A stretch of DNA of 64,000 bases from Tieghemiomyces parasiticus (Eukaryota > Kickxellomycota > Dimargaritomycetes > Dimargaritales > Dimargaritaceae). Below are positions 44,571-59,500 of the stretch, in pieces. Within the stretch, counting starts at the first letter, position 1; each line of letters begins with the position of its first letter. Under the pieces are notes generated by a model that worked only from the letters and a program-made list of their open reading frames with translations, did not search any database and was not told where the DNA came from. The translations under genes were made by a program, and so were the position numbers. Where the stretch lies: contig JANBPT010000008.1 of assembly GCA_027575765.1 (NCBI GenBank), forward strand, positions 1 to 64,000. Direction: 5' to 3'.

Positions 44571-47500
44571 GTGTCTTGCACTAGCCGGGAAAAAGCGGGT
44601 TCCGAGAGGCTGGCGAGGCCAAAGTCGCTGGCGGTGCGACACGGGACAGGGCAGGCCAGCGCGGTCTGGATAAGATGCCGAAGGTGTTTAAGCCAAAGAT
44701 CCGCCAAGAGTTCTACAGTGTGCTCTCTGTACATCAACCTAGAGTACTGGATATGTAAGTTGAGGCCGCTTTCCTCACCATAGCTACACGAGACGCTCAG
44801 GGCGTGACGAACCAACTCGTTAAGGCTAAGGTCGTGCGACCAGCCGTCGCCAAGGGAGGCCGGTGACCAAAAGGCATTGCGCGCGTCGAGCTGCTCGAAC
44901 CGGCCGGTGTAGTTGAATACTATCCCTCCGGGCCGTACCGAGGGGTTTGGAGTGGCTGTTAGGGCAGGGTCTCGGCCTTTTAGGTCGTTGAGGAGGCCGT
45001 AGGGGAGGCCACTATCAGGAACGGAACGTAGACGCTGCTTGATATGAGCCAGGAGGCGCAGTGCCTGGGGGAGCGATGTATAGTGTTCGGCTTGCTTAAC
45101 GTGGAAGGCCACCGGGTAGATGGACGTGAACCAACCGAGGGTGCGCGAGATGTCGATGTCGGAGGACCAGGGCCGGCGACCGTGTCCTTCCATCTGTATC
45201 TCCAGTGAGTCAAGTTGGAAAGTAGTGGTAAGGGCCATGACGAGGGAGGCCACCATGAACTCCTGCGGCGAGGCGTCCACACGTAGCGCCGCTTCACCGT
45301 ACAGAGCATGGGATACTTTGCGACCGAGAGGGCGTGACACGGACTGGACCGAGTGGTACGTGATGGGCTCGGTTGGTATGGGGTTGGAGTCTATCGGCAG
45401 CTCAGCCACCGGGCCGTGGTAAGGCCAGAGATCGTCGGGCAGGGTTTGGGCGTATCCATTGACCAGGGTGGCCCACTCGCGGAAGGACAGGGTTTTGGTC
45501 GGCAGGGACAGGCCCTGCAATTGGGTTTCGAGGTCCTCCAACAGAATGCGCCAGGACACAAAATCGACGCACAAGTGGTGCACACTGAGGTAGACGTAAG
45601 GTTGGGCGTCCACCGTCAACAGGGAACCGACTAGCACCGGGCCACGCTCAATGTTGATAGCTTGCTGTACGTGGAGGACCCAGGCGTCATAGTCGGCCAA
45701 GGTGATGTTAGCTTCGGTAACCAGCGCAAACCGGCTTAGTTGGAAGTCATCACGAATACCGTCCGGCAGCTCCAAGATTTCCTGCTCCCACTCATTATTC
45801 CGGGTCGATAAACGAATCCGAAGGATATCGTGGTGAGCGACTAGGGCACGGACGGCTTCTTTAAGCATTAGCAAGGTGAGTGGCACACGGCACTTGAGAA
45901 GGAAGGACTGATTGAAGTGGTTAACATGTCGCAGAGCAGGGATGACCCGGCGCACCACGGCGGTATGAGGCACAATGCCAACGGGACGCATCAGGTACTT
46001 GGGGCTAACCGAGTCCAGCATTGGCTCGGCGCACCGCTCTAGGTTAGCTAGAATCGGGTGCTTCAGGATATCGGCCACTGTGAGCTTTAGGCCGTACTTT
46101 TTACACCGTGAGGAGAACTGGATGGCGGAGATCGAGTCGCCGCCTAGGCGCAGGAAGGAGTCCGAAGGAACCACCCGGACGGGGTCGACATCTAGTGTCT
46201 CGGCGAGGGCGCGACGGAGTGCGGCAAACGTCTCCGAAATGGGTTGATTATCCGATAAATCCACATTATCATCCTCCGGGAGTGACATCCCCTGAAGAGT
46301 TCGTCGGTCAGCCTTTCCAGCCGGTGTCAAGGGCATGGCTTCGAGGGCTAGGAATAAATCGGGCACCATATAGCGAGGTAGTTTGGAGGCCACGTGTCGG
46401 CTAAGTTCCATAGAACTTACCGGTGCGGGGGAAATGTACACCACAAGTCGCTTCTCTTTGACTAAGGCTACAGCATTTGATACCCCAGGGAATGTTTGGC
46501 AGTGGCTCTCAATTTCACCGAGTTCGATTCGCATACCGCGTAGCTTGATCTGGAAGTCCTTACGGCCCACTACCTGTACCTCGCCGTTAGCCAACCAGCA
46601 CCCTAGGTCACCGGTGCGATACAAGCAGCCAGGACCCATCGGACTGGAAACGAAGGCTTTCTTAGTGAGGTCAGGCCGTTTCCAGTAGCCATGGCTCACC
46701 CCCACCCCGGCAATACAAATCTCGCCGGGCACACCGATGGGGACGGGGTTCAGCTGGTCGTCCAGGATGTAGCAGTGGTAATTGGGAAGCGTGGCTCCGA
46801 TTGTTACGAGTTTACCGGGCTGAACCTGAGTGCCGTGGCTGGTAATGGTGATTTCCGTTGGTCCATAGATATTGTAGAGCTCTCGGCCCTGGCCCCAGGT
46901 CTGCGCCAGAGGGTACGGCAGCATCTCACCAATCACGGATACGTGGGACAACGTCGGGAAGTCGTCCGGATCGAGGGCGGAGAGGACCGATGGGACCAAG
47001 ACGCAGCCATTGACCCGCTGGAGCACGTCAAATAGCTCACCATCCTGGACAACGAGGGTGCCACCAACGTAAAACGTACCAAAGATCTCGAGCAGGGAAG
47101 GGTCAAACATGATATTGATAGTCTGGGCACAGCGGAAATCTCCGGAGAAGCCTGCCAGGTCACACCAGGCCAGGACAACGTTGACGAGGGATTCATGACG
47201 GATCGGGATTCCTTTGGGCTGGCCCGTGCTGCCTGACGTAAAGTTGATGTAGGCCACGTCGCTGGGCTGGATCGAGACGCCGGCTAGCAGGCAAGGGTCG
47301 GCGGGTTGTGACACGTCGAGAGCGTCCACACACAGGACTGAACGTAGAGTGGCAGCCAGTCGAGGGACAACAGACGCGGCATGGGAGGACGTGGTGACCG
47401 TGGCAGGCCAGTCCAGTAGATCCAACATGTAGTTGAGCCGGTCGGCGGGTAGGGTGGCGTCGACCGGGACGCAGATACCACCGGCCAGGAGTGCAGCCAG

Positions 47501-50500
47501 GTAGCTAATGACAAACTCGGTGCTGCGTGTAAAGAGGAGGGCCACTGGATCGCCGGATTGCAAGCCACCGGAGAGCAAAGCAGTGGCGATATGGACTGCC
47601 TGATCGTATGCCTGGGCGTAGGTGAATACAGCGGTGGAGGATTCAAGAGCCACTTCATCGGGTCTGGTGGCCAGGTGCTGGGTGAAGAGTTGGTGGGCCA
47701 ACCAGGCCTTCTGCGGGAAGTCTATAGTGCGGCCAGTGGACCACTGGTCGACCAGCGACTTCTCGGCCCGGGGCAAGCACATCAGCTCCACGGTCTGGGA
47801 GGCTGGCCTGGCCACAATCGCCGCCATACAGTGATCGAAGAATTGGCACACGAGTCGGGCGTAATGGGAGTCGCAGAACTGGTCCAGATATTCCAGGTCA
47901 AGGTGAAGCGCGTCGCCGTCTTCAGTCAAACCGATAGTATAGGCATATTCGGTAAAGTTCTGGCCTGAGCGGGGCTGGTACTGAAAGTCGAAGATGGCCT
48001 CCGATTTGGCATCTGGGTGGTTGTCGTACACCAGAAGCGTCTGAAAGAGTGAAGCATCAGATTCGATCCTGGACCATCGCCTGATATCCACAAGACCACA
48101 CTGCTCATACTCCGTAAGGGTGCCCGATTCTTGGTTGACACGGCGGATACATTCATCCAATGGCTCGTCAGGCTGAATGCGGGTGCGGAAGGGAAGAACG
48201 TTAAGACACATGCCCACCATCCCTTCAATACCGGGGAGTGAGAGGTTACGGCCGGACATGAGCACTCCGAAAGTGACCTCTTCCGCCTCACCCAGATAGC
48301 GAGCCAAGGTGAGTGCCCAGACGGCGCGGAGTAGGGAATTAAATGTCAATCCTTGCTCGCGACAGAATCCATGAATGTCACTAAGTGACACAGAGAGAGT
48401 ATGGTTGACAGCCGAGTGCTGGGATGAATTGACCACAGGCTGGACGGGGAACTGAATGACTGGGTGGCATTTCACACCTGCCAGGTTGGTGGTCCAAAAA
48501 TTAGAAAGCTCCACTTGGCTTACCGCGGTCACCTTCGCCATGTAGTCGCAATACTGGATGCGGGGTTGAGTAGGTTGGCCGTGGTAGCGTTCCAGGGTCT
48601 CATTCTTAACAATTTCCGTAGACCAGGCGTCGAGTAGGGCGTGGTGGAAGGCGAAGAACAGGATATGGTGGTGATCGTGGACACGGAGGAGGGCCAGGCG
48701 GATCAATGGGCCGCAGAAGTCGAAGCCCCGCGCGCGTTCTTCAGCAAAGTAGCTAGCTTCCACCTGGTGGCGGTCTTCCTCGGTCGAAGTTTGGTCAGAC
48801 CATTCGACATCGGCTTGGGCAAGGACCACCTGGAGGAAGGCGTGGTTGGAATATTCGTCGGCTACTACGAACTTGGTACGCAGGATGGAGTGGCTATTCA
48901 GGGTGTCGAACCAGCTCTGCCGTAGGCGGGTGGGATCCAAAGGACCTAGGATCTCAAAGGACTCTTGGACCATGTAGGCGCTGGGGTCCTTGAGGGTGCT
49001 GACCAGGAAGCCCTGCTGTAGACTGGATACGGGCAGTATGTCCGTAATGGCACCAGGCTGAACGCAAAGGTCTTCCGACAGGCGTAGACGGAGTTTGTCC
49101 GACTGGGGCGCTCCTCCTACAAGAGAGAATGGTACGTACGATAAGTTAGAGGGCAAGTTGGAGTCCACAGGAACCAGTGCCTTACCCAAGTCCCCGAGTG
49201 TGGGGTGCTGAAATATTTGAGCTACCGTGGCGACGTAGCCTCGAGTACGTAATGTGGAGGCCAAACGGATGGCCGAGAGCGAGTCGCCACCCAACCGGAA
49301 AAAGGAGGCACGGGGTCCGGCTCGGGAGAGCGATATGTGAAGCACTTGGGCCACGGCGCTACGTACAACCGCGAAGGCCGGGGCGTCATCCTGGCTGTCG
49401 AGCTCGTCCACACCCTCGTCGTTCATCGGAAGAGGCAGGCTCAGGAGCTGTCGACGGTCCACCTTGCCAACCGTAGTCGTAGGAATCGACGATACGGCTA
49501 TGATGTGCCGAGGGACCATGTAGTCCGGCAGTCGGATGGCCAAGTGTCGGCGTAGGATCGCCGCCTCAATAGTCTCCGGTGCTACGTATGCCGCAAGTGT
49601 ATCGTCCTTGACTAGGGCTACGGCGTGCGATACACCAGGCAACGTTTGACAGTGCGTCTCAATCTCACCCAGTTCGATGCGGAAGCCACGCAGTTTGACC
49701 TGATGGTCCCGACGGCCCAGGTGCTGCACTTTGCCGCTCGGAAGCCAGCACCCCAGATCACCCGTACGGTACAGGCGGCCAGGGCCAAAGGGGTTGGCGA
49801 TAAAGACTTTGTTGGTGAGCTCGGGTTGCTTCCAATACCCCAAAGCGAGGCCAGCACCGCCGATGTAAATCTCTCCGGGGACGCCAATGGGCACTGGTCG
49901 CATGTCACCATCAAGGATGTAACACTGGACGTTGGCCAGGGCATGGCCAATAGAGACTGGCGCATCGGGTGTGAACTCGCCAGCGTGACTATCCACGGTG
50001 ACCTCGGTCGGGCCATACAAGTTAACAAACCGGGCATGCTGACTCCAAGTAGTAGCAACTAATGGCGACAGTGCCTCTCCGCCCGACATGACCAGGCTGA
50101 TATTGGAGTATAGACGGGCATCGACGGCGGCAAGAAGAGACGGAGTGGCGTGGAGGGCATTAGCCCGGGGTAGGCCGTCGAAGAGTTCACAGTCGTATAG
50201 GATCAGAGTGCCGCCTGCATGGAACGAGCTGAAGATGGCGTTGAGGGAGGCGTCGAAGGCAAGGCTGGCCATCGAAAGCAGGCGAGTATCCGGCGTGAGT
50301 CGAAGACGGTCCGACATGGCCAGGGTGAAATTAACCAGGGCACGGTGACAAACCCGAACTCCCTTGGGCTGACCTGTGGTGCCTGAGGTGAACATGATGT
50401 ACACGAGATCGCCTGGCTGACGGGAAGGATCCGGACTGAAGCCATTAGCGTTGCCCAGACCAGTAGGGAGGGCATTGGCGTAGGCAACCCTCTCACGTCG

Positions 50501-53500
50501 AACGTCCATTGAAGCAGTCACCTTGTCATGACCAGTGAGGGTTATGACCCAGGGGTCATCGAGGACGCTCAGCATGTACTGAAGTCGATCCGGCGCATTA
50601 TCGGCGTCCATGGGCACGCACACGCCGCCCAGGAGGAGCACGGCCAGGTAGCTAAAGATAAACTCCGGACAGCGGGTGAAGAGGAGGGCGGCCATGTGGC
50701 CTGGTTGGAACCCTCGACGGCGTAGTTCCGACGCCACGGAGCAGGCGTGCTGGTACACTTCAGCGTAGGTGTAGGTGGTCGTAACCGACTCCAGGGCAAT
50801 GGCTTCGGGTCGGGTGGCGATATTCTGGGTGAAGAGCTCGTGCGCCAGCCAGTCCTTTTGGGGGAAGTCGACGACGTGGCCAGCAGACCACTGGTCAACC
50901 AGACCGCACTCTGCCGCTGGTAGCACCATGAGCTCCTTGGTGTGCGTAACAGCGTCACTGGTAAGCCTGGTCAGAACATGGTCCATATACTGACATAGCA
51001 GGAGGGCGTACTCAGGGCCACAGTGACGCGTGGAGTACTTGATTTCTAAACCGAGGTTCCCGTCAGAGTCGCTGAAGTGGACGGTGTAGGCATACTCGGT
51101 CTCATTGTAGCCATCCCGAGGGATCAACTCTAGCTGACCCTCTCCAGCGGTAGTCTGGTGCTCCTCGTAGTTATCATAGATGACGAGTGAGTTGAAGAGC
51201 ATGGTATCCGCTGACACGTTAGCCCACCGCTTAATGTCGACGAGGCCGGATTGTTCGTGAGCGATCAGGACCCCTGAATCCTGGTTGATCTGGCCGATGA
51301 CATCAGCCACGGGCTTGTCGGGCGGGAAGTGGGCACGGAACGGCAGGGTGTTGATGCACATACCGACCATGCCTTCAATCCCGGGCACCGGGAGATTGCG
51401 ACCCGACATGAGCACGCCAAAGGTGACCTCGTCAGGGTGTCCCGTGTAGCGTGCCAAGGTGAGGGCCCACAGGGAGCGGAGCAGGGAGTTCATGGTCACG
51501 CCGGTTCTCTTGCAGTAGTCGTGGGCATGGCGTAGACTGGAGGAGAAGGTGTAGCGGCCGGTCTCGGTTGTAACGGCCTGCTTATTCGGTGGCACTGGAA
51601 ATTGGAGGACAGGGTGGACCTGGATACCAGCTAGGTAGCCCCGCCAGAAGATGGCTTCCTTCTCCTGGCCAGCCTTGGCCACGCAGGATATGAATTCGTG
51701 GAATTGTGTACGTGGCTGGGGCTCGATATCATAGTAGCATTCGAGAATCTCGCCCAGGACGATACTTACCGACCAGGCATCGAGTAGCGCGTGGTGAAAA
51801 GTGAAGCACATGAGATGGCTGGTGTCTTCAAGGCGTATCATTCTCAGCCGCAGCAATGGGCCACCAAGGGTAAACCCATGTCGCCGATCCTCCGCAAGAT
51901 AGCTTGTCTCGACTTTCTCCGGGCTACCCTTATCAATGACGGAGTAGGACCAGGCGAGGTCCGGCCTCTTCATGATAATTTGGAGGAACGGGTGGACCGA
52001 GAAAGAGTCGGCAACGACAAACTTGGACCGCAAAATCTCATGGTGACGAGCGACCTGCTCCCAGCTGTGGCGGAGTCGATAAACGTCCAGGACACCACGA
52101 ACCTCGTAAACGGACTGGACCATGTAGGAGCTAGGGTCCTTGAGCGTGTTCACGAGGAAGCCCACCTGGAGGCTGAAGACGGGCATGATGTCCTGGACAT
52201 CCTCGTTCGGTACACTGGCGGCATCAAGGGTCGCCTGGATAAGACGGTCGCGCTCTACTCCGTCGTCTCCCAGCAGAGAGTACGGCTGATATGCAACAGT
52301 TTCCGTGGCGGGTTGGTCGGCCCTATTCTCCATCTGTATGGCCAAGTCGACCAGGCTACCTGCCGCGAATATCTGGGCTACGGTGATATGAAGGCCTACT
52401 TTCCGCAGTAGTGATGCAAGCTGGATGGCGGAGATGGAGTCACCACCTAACTGGAAGAATGATGCTGAGGGCACGATTTGGTTAGATGACAGACGCAAAG
52501 CGTCACCTACCGCTTGGCGCAATGGTTCGAAAGTCGGAGGAAGGTTATCGACCGAGTCGGTGGATTCGATGTGGGACGGGGCGGGTAATGGAAGAGCCTG
52601 CAACGCCGTCCGATCGGCTTTACCTACAGACGTCAGAGGGAATATATCGAGCTTGATTATATGGTCGGGAACCATGTAGTGGGGCAACCTGGATATAAGG
52701 TGGCGCTTGACGGCCAGGACGTCGTCGCTGGAATACCTGATGTAGCTTACAAGACGCTCGTCTTTGACCAGAGCAACGGCGTTAGACACACCAGGAAAGG
52801 CCTGACACGTGCTCTCGATCTCGCCCAGCTCGATTCGGAACCCACGCAGCTTCACCTGGAAGTCCTTGCGGCCCAGCACCTGCACCTCACCGTTGGCCAA
52901 CCAGCATCCCAAGTCACCGGTACGGTAGAGGCGGCCAGCGCCAAACGGGTTATCCAGGAACACCTTGTCGGTCAACTCAGGCTGCTTCCAATATCCTTTG
53001 GACACTCCAGCACCGGCGATATAGATTTCACCGGTGATGCCGACAGGGACCGGCCGCAGCTGGTCGTCCAAAATATGGCATTGGACGTTGGCCAGTGTGG
53101 TACCCACTGTCATTGGAGAGCCTAAGGCAGCCAGATGGCTGTGGCACATCACGGTGATCTCAGTGGGACCGTAGGAGTTGTGGATACGAGCGGTACAGGA
53201 CCACTGGTGTGCCAACGTCGGGGCCAAACTTTCACCTCCCATGATAATATGTTGCAGGTTTGAATAGGTCTCGGGGTCAATGGCGGAAAGAAGAGATGGT
53301 ACCATGGCGCAGCAGTTGACCCGCTTCAGGTCCTCGAGCAGTTCGCCGTCCTGTAGCACCAAGGTACCACCCGTGTGGAAAGTGCAGAATACTTCTAGCA
53401 CGAGAGAGTCGAAGGCGATACTCAAGGTTTGTAGGAACCGATTGTTGGAAGGCAGCTGAAACCGGTCACAGGCTGCTAGGACAAAGTTGACCAGGGAACG

Positions 53501-56500
53501 GTGGGTAACCTGGACGCCCTTGGGCCGGCCGGTGGTGCCCGAGGTAAATAAAATGTAGGCTAAGGAATCCGAGCTACGTTGAGAAGGCCAATTCGATGTT
53601 TGGTCAGGGTTGGTGGATGCCAGGACAAGGTCGGCGTAGACAACCCGGCTATCCTCGACCCCTAGCTCAACCACCAGCTCAAGTGTGGCAGAATTGGCTA
53701 TTACCCATAGGTTGTCTAGTATGTCCACCATGTAAGCGAGGCGGTCCGAGGCATTGTTCGCGTCCATGGGTACGCACACGCAACCTAGAAGTAGTACGGC
53801 AAGGTAGCTGAAGATGAATTCTGGACAGCGAGAGAATAGGAGAGCCACTCGATCGCCAGCTTGAGCACCCTGATTGCGCAGAGTAGCGGCAATGGCGCAG
53901 ACCCGGCAGTACACCTCGGTGTAAGTGAACTGCGTGGTGGACGACTCCAAAGCAATGGCATCAGGGCGGGTGGTCAGATGTTGGGTGAAGAACTGGTAGG
54001 CCAGCCAGCCCTTCTGGGGGAAGTCGGCAGTACGACCGGCGGACCACTGTTCGACTAGTGACTTCTCAATGGGTGGTAAGCACATCAGATCACCAACTTT
54101 CCCAGCACGGCCAGAGACCAGGGACGCCAGGCAGTGGTCAATGAAGTTGACGAGATGGTGGGCGTAGGTTGGGTCGCAGTATCGGGTCTGGTAGCTGATT
54201 TGGAGCACGAGGGCATCGTTCTGATGGGAGAAGCCGACGGTGTAGGCGTACTCGGTGAAATTCTGACCCGAACGGGGCGTATAGTCGATAGACTTGGCGC
54301 ATTCGGCCGTCGTCGTCTCATAGTTGTCGTTAACCAGGAGGGAATTCAGCAAGTGCGTACCAGCACTGAGGTTGGACCACCGCTTGATATCGACGAGGCT
54401 GCATTGCTCGTACTCGGTGAGGATACCGGAGGCAGCATTGATGCCCTGGAGGAGGCTTTTTAAGTCGCCATCGGCAGGAAAATGTGCCCTAAACGGCAGC
54501 GTGTTAATACACATACCGACCATGCCTTCGATGCCTGGGACGGCCACATTGCGGCCCGACACGAGCACGCCAAAAGTGACTTCCTCGTGCTCGCTTAAGT
54601 AACGAGCGAGCGTCAAGGCCCAGACAGCCCGCAGCAGAGCGTTGACGGTCAGTCCAATCTCACGGCAGTAGGACTGGACGGATGAGAGACTAGGGGACAA
54701 CGTGTATCGAACTTCGCCATGGTCAGGTTGCTCCGAACCCGGAGATATAGGAAACTGAACGGCTGAATGCAGCTTAACCCCATCGAGATAGTCCCGCCAG
54801 AAGTCGGCCATTGTGGCCTGGTCGATCCGGGACACGTGCTGAAGGAAGTTGTGGTACTGGGTGCGTCGCTGAACCTCGACGCCGTGGTAGTGCTCCAGTG
54901 ACTCGGCCATGACGATACCCTCGGACCAGGCGTCGAGCAGGGCATGATGAAACGTGATGCAGAAGAGGTGCCGATTGCCGGTCCCGTGGTATACGGTAAA
55001 CCGAAGCAGCGGCCCAGACAGGCTGAAGCCGCGTTTCCGGTCGGAAGTAAAGTGGTCCCGCTCGACCTCAGCAGTATCATGCCGAGGCTGGTCTTGGTAC
55101 GTCCATTCGAAATCAGTATCCCGCAATACCACTTGGAGGAAGGCATGTCGAGACTGGTCGGTGGGGACAACAAACTTGGTACGTAAGATCTGGTGGGCCC
55201 TAATAACCTGTGACCAGCTCTGGCTCAATCTGGCCACGTCAAGCGGGCCCGTCAGGTCGTAGGCCATCTGCACCATGTAGGCAGTAGGATCTTTGAGTGT
55301 GCTCACGAGGAAACCCTGCTGCAGGCTGGAGACGGGCAGGATGTCCTCGATGGCTTCGACTTCAACGCCTAACCCTGTAGCCACCTCGTCCTTCAGCCCT
55401 GCAAGTTCATCCTCAGGAGCGGTGAGGAGATCAAAAGGTTGATATTCCATAATAGCCGAGGGGGGATCATTCTGGGCAGCGATCCTGGCGAGGGCCGCCG
55501 GGGTGCCGTACTGGAAAACTTGGGCGATGCTGACCTGGAGGCCGCGATCCCTACACAGGGAGGAGAGGCGGATGGCCGAGATGGAGTCACCCCCCAACTG
55601 GAGGAAGGAATCGTCGATGTCCACGTCAGCTGTGGGCAAGTCTAGGACCGTAGCCATGACTTCGACAAGCAAGCGCTGGACCTCATTCTTGGGTGCAGTC
55701 GCCGCTCGGTCGGGACTGTGGTCAATGAGGGAGGGCAGTAGTTCAAGCAGTCGGCGCTTATCGGTCTTGCCGTTGAGGTTTCGCGGCAGCTCGGATAAGG
55801 GGAGGATGGCCCGGGGGACCATGTAGGGCGGGAGGTGGGCCACGGCGTGGGCTTTCAAATCCGACAGGACCACGGTATCGGGGCTGACAAAGGCATAGAG
55901 CTTGCCAGAGGAAACGACCACTGCGACCGAGCCGACAGCTACACACTGGTTCAGGACGGCTTCGATCTCCCGGGGTTCCACACGGTGGCCGCGGATCTTG
56001 ACTTGGTCGTCACGGCGGGCAAAATACTCGACTGTGCCGTCCAGGAGCCAGCGACCCAGGTCACCTGTGCGGTACAGGTAACCTTGGCCGGTGAACGGAT
56101 TGGGCAGGAGAGTGGCAGCCTCCAACTCAGGGCGGTTCACATAGCCACGGGTGACGCAAACGCCGCCCACGTAAATCTCACCAGGTACGCCGATAGGTAC
56201 GGGACGCAGCTCACGGTCCAAGATGTAGCACTCGGTGTTGGGGACAGGGCGACCGATCGTGACGGGACCACCGGGAATATACCGCATGGTATGGCACACG
56301 AAGCATTCGGTGGGGCCGTACATGTTGGTGACGGGACAGTGGGCTGACCAGCGCTCGGCTAGCGGACGGGGCAGCGCCTCACCCGCAGTGATGATGTGGC
56401 GCAGGTTAGGATACTTGGTCGGGTCGAGGGTGGCCAGGACGGAGGGCGTGGCCATGAGGACGTCGACCTTGGGCAGGGTGTCCAGGAGGTCGTTACGCAG

Positions 56501-59500
56501 CACGAGGGTGGCGCCGTTGCACAGAGTGACCCAGACCTCAAAGAGGCAGCAGTCGAAGGTGAGGGCCATATTCTGCATCACCCGCATCCCTCCCTCGACA
56601 GCAATAACTTCCCGCGACTGCTGGACAAAGTTGGCCATGACCCGATGCTCCAGTTGGACACCTTTGGGCTGACCGGTGGTGCCCGATGTGTAGAGGATAT
56701 GGGACAGGTCGGTGGGCCGGATCCGAGGCATATCGGGGGTTGTCGGTTGATCAGTGGTATCGGCAAGGAGGCCGTCAAGTGAGTCTATGGTCACCCCTGT
56801 AGCTTCGCACACGGCCTTTGTCTTTGCCTCATCGTTGGTGTTGCACAGGACCCGTTTAATCCCACAGTCGCCGGTAATGAAGCATAATCTGTCAAGGGGA
56901 AGGTTAGGATCCAAGGGCACGAAAGCAGCGCCGGCCAGGTGCACACCCAGCATGGCAGCAACAGCGCTAGGCAGGCGGTCCATGAGCAGGCCGACTGGCT
57001 CCTCGCGCTGGATGCCCTGGGTGGTCAAGTAACGCGCCACCCGGTTAGCCCTATCCAACAGCCCCTGGTAGGTCCAGGCGGTGAGACCCGTGACAGGGTC
57101 ATCGTATTCGACGGCGGTGGTGCCGGGGACGAGCTGGACTTGCTGAATAAATAAGTCATGGGCGCAGCCCTGTAACTTGAGCTCAACCAAGGGACGTGCA
57201 AACGTGCAGGTCGTCGTCTCCAGGTCAGCTGGGGCGAGGAGGCGAAGGCCGTCTATTAGTAGTCCCGTACGACCCGGACGTAGGGCATTCACCATTTGGG
57301 ACAGGATGGATTGCAGCTGCTGGCCGAGGGCTTCGATATACGGCCGCGAATAGTCAGACAGGCTCCAATTCAAGGAAACGTCCAGCCGACCATGCTTTGC
57401 TTCGATGATAACTGTCAGCCCGTACTCGGTTGATTCGTAGACGCTGACATCGGAAAACTGGACACTGTCACCCAAGGTCTCAAGCTCGGCGTCCGGGTAG
57501 CTCTCATAGACTAGGAGAGTATTGAACATGCTGGCCACGGGCACCTCCCCTTCCACCCAGCGGGCCAAATCGGACAGGTGGCAGTGCTCGACAGGCATGA
57601 GACGCTGGGCCTGGCGGCTTATGGTTTGAAGCAGCGTGTTGAGGTCCATATGAGGGTCAATTTGCACGCGGCACGGAATGGTGTTGATGAGACAGCCTAC
57701 AAGTCTCTCAATGGACGGCAGGGGTAGCGCTCGTCCCGAAACGGTGTTTCCAAAGACGATATCCCGCTGGTCGGTGCAGCGGTGAAGTAGGTAAGCCCAG
57801 GCGGCCTTGAGCAGGGTGTACACGGTCAGGTCGTGGCTTTGGACAGTTGCCTGAAGGTCCAATGTGTCCGGATAGAGTATGAAACGGTGTGTTGTCTTGC
57901 ACGGACCAGCTATGGAGCCTTTGGGTAGGATTAGCGTTGTGGGCTGCTGTACTCCAGCCAAATATGCGTGCCAAACCCCCTGAGCCTGGCCGTGATCGAG
58001 GTGGGCTATGAAACGTAAGTATTCAGCGAAAGACGGAGTAGGCGCGGGAATATTCTGGGAGGCACTTTGAAGCTGATGAACAAGCTCCCGAAACAGAGTG
58101 CCAATCGACCACCCGTCGACCAGGGCATGATGAACGGTTAGCACAAAGCGGAAGCGGGACGGGGCGAGCCGAACTGTGCAGCACCGGAGCAGGGGTTCAC
58201 CCGTAGTGAAGCCGGAGGCCTGGTCGGACGCCAGAAATTGATTCTCTTGGCCGACGTTCAAGTCCGCCCATTTCTTGGCCCCGACCCACGTGAACCGCGG
58301 CTGCTTGGTCACAATTTGTACCCCGTTGCACCACTCATTGCTGAACGTGGTCAAGAATGCGGTCCGAAGGGCGGTGTGCCCAGCAACTACCGAGTATAGG
58401 CCCCGGTAGAGGTGGTCCGCATCGGTAATTCCGGTGACGGTCCATGCGAACTGGAGGAGATACTCGCTCGGATTGCGTATCGTAGCGGCCCACAGCCCCT
58501 GCTGGACGGGTGTCATGGGGTACATGTCCGCCACGTCGGAGAGGGACAGGCCGAGGGATGGGAGACCTGCCACGAGCCTATCCCAGTCCCCTGGACTGGT
58601 TTTCAGCATTGAGAAGGGTGATCCGCTGGGCTGGAGTGGTTCCGCCACGGGCGCGGGCAAATTAAACGGTGTCATGGACAAAGCGGCTTCAGCAAGGGAC
58701 CGACTGGCGAGAAGGTCTGGAACGGGTATGGTGAACCCTATGGCGCGGCATCGGGCGACTGTCTGGATGGCGGAGATCGAATCACCGCCCAACCGGACAA
58801 ACGACATTTGCACGGGAACGCGGTCTGTTGGCAGGCGGAGAACCTCCACCAGGACGGAGGCGAGGACCCCTTGCGCCCCGCTGGGCGCGGCCCCACTTGG
58901 CAGCAATTCGGCACGCATCAGTTCGTCCCGGCGGTTACGAAGGAAATGGGCCAGTAGGGCATGGCGGTCCACCTTGCCGTTCCTCGTGCAGGGTAGTAGA
59001 TCGAGACTAAAAATATAGGTGGGTACCATGTATGATGGCAAGGTCCTTCGCAAGCACGCAACCATGGTGGCTTCGGGCGGCCCAGCAGGGTAAACGAAAG
59101 CGACCAGATGGCGCTCGTGGACTAGGACGTGGGCATCTTGTACCCCGGACAGGGCGAGGAGGGCCTTACGGACTTCCTCCAGCTCGATGCGGAACCCGCG
59201 CACCTTGACCTGGTCGTCCATCCTTCCCAGGCACTCGATCTGACCATCAGGGAGCCAACGCGCCAAGTCGCCGCTCCGGTATAATCGCTCGCCGGTGACC
59301 GGCCACGTGATGAACGCTTTAGTGGTCAAGTCGGGACGCTTGAGATAACCACGCGCCAGGCCCTTACCACCCAAGTAGAGCTGACCGGTAACCCCAATGG
59401 GCACGGGACGCAAATGGCTGTCCAGGATCAGACCAACGGCGTTAGGCAAGGGCTGTCCAATGACAACCACTTCGCCGGGGCGCAGGCGGGCGAAGTGCGT

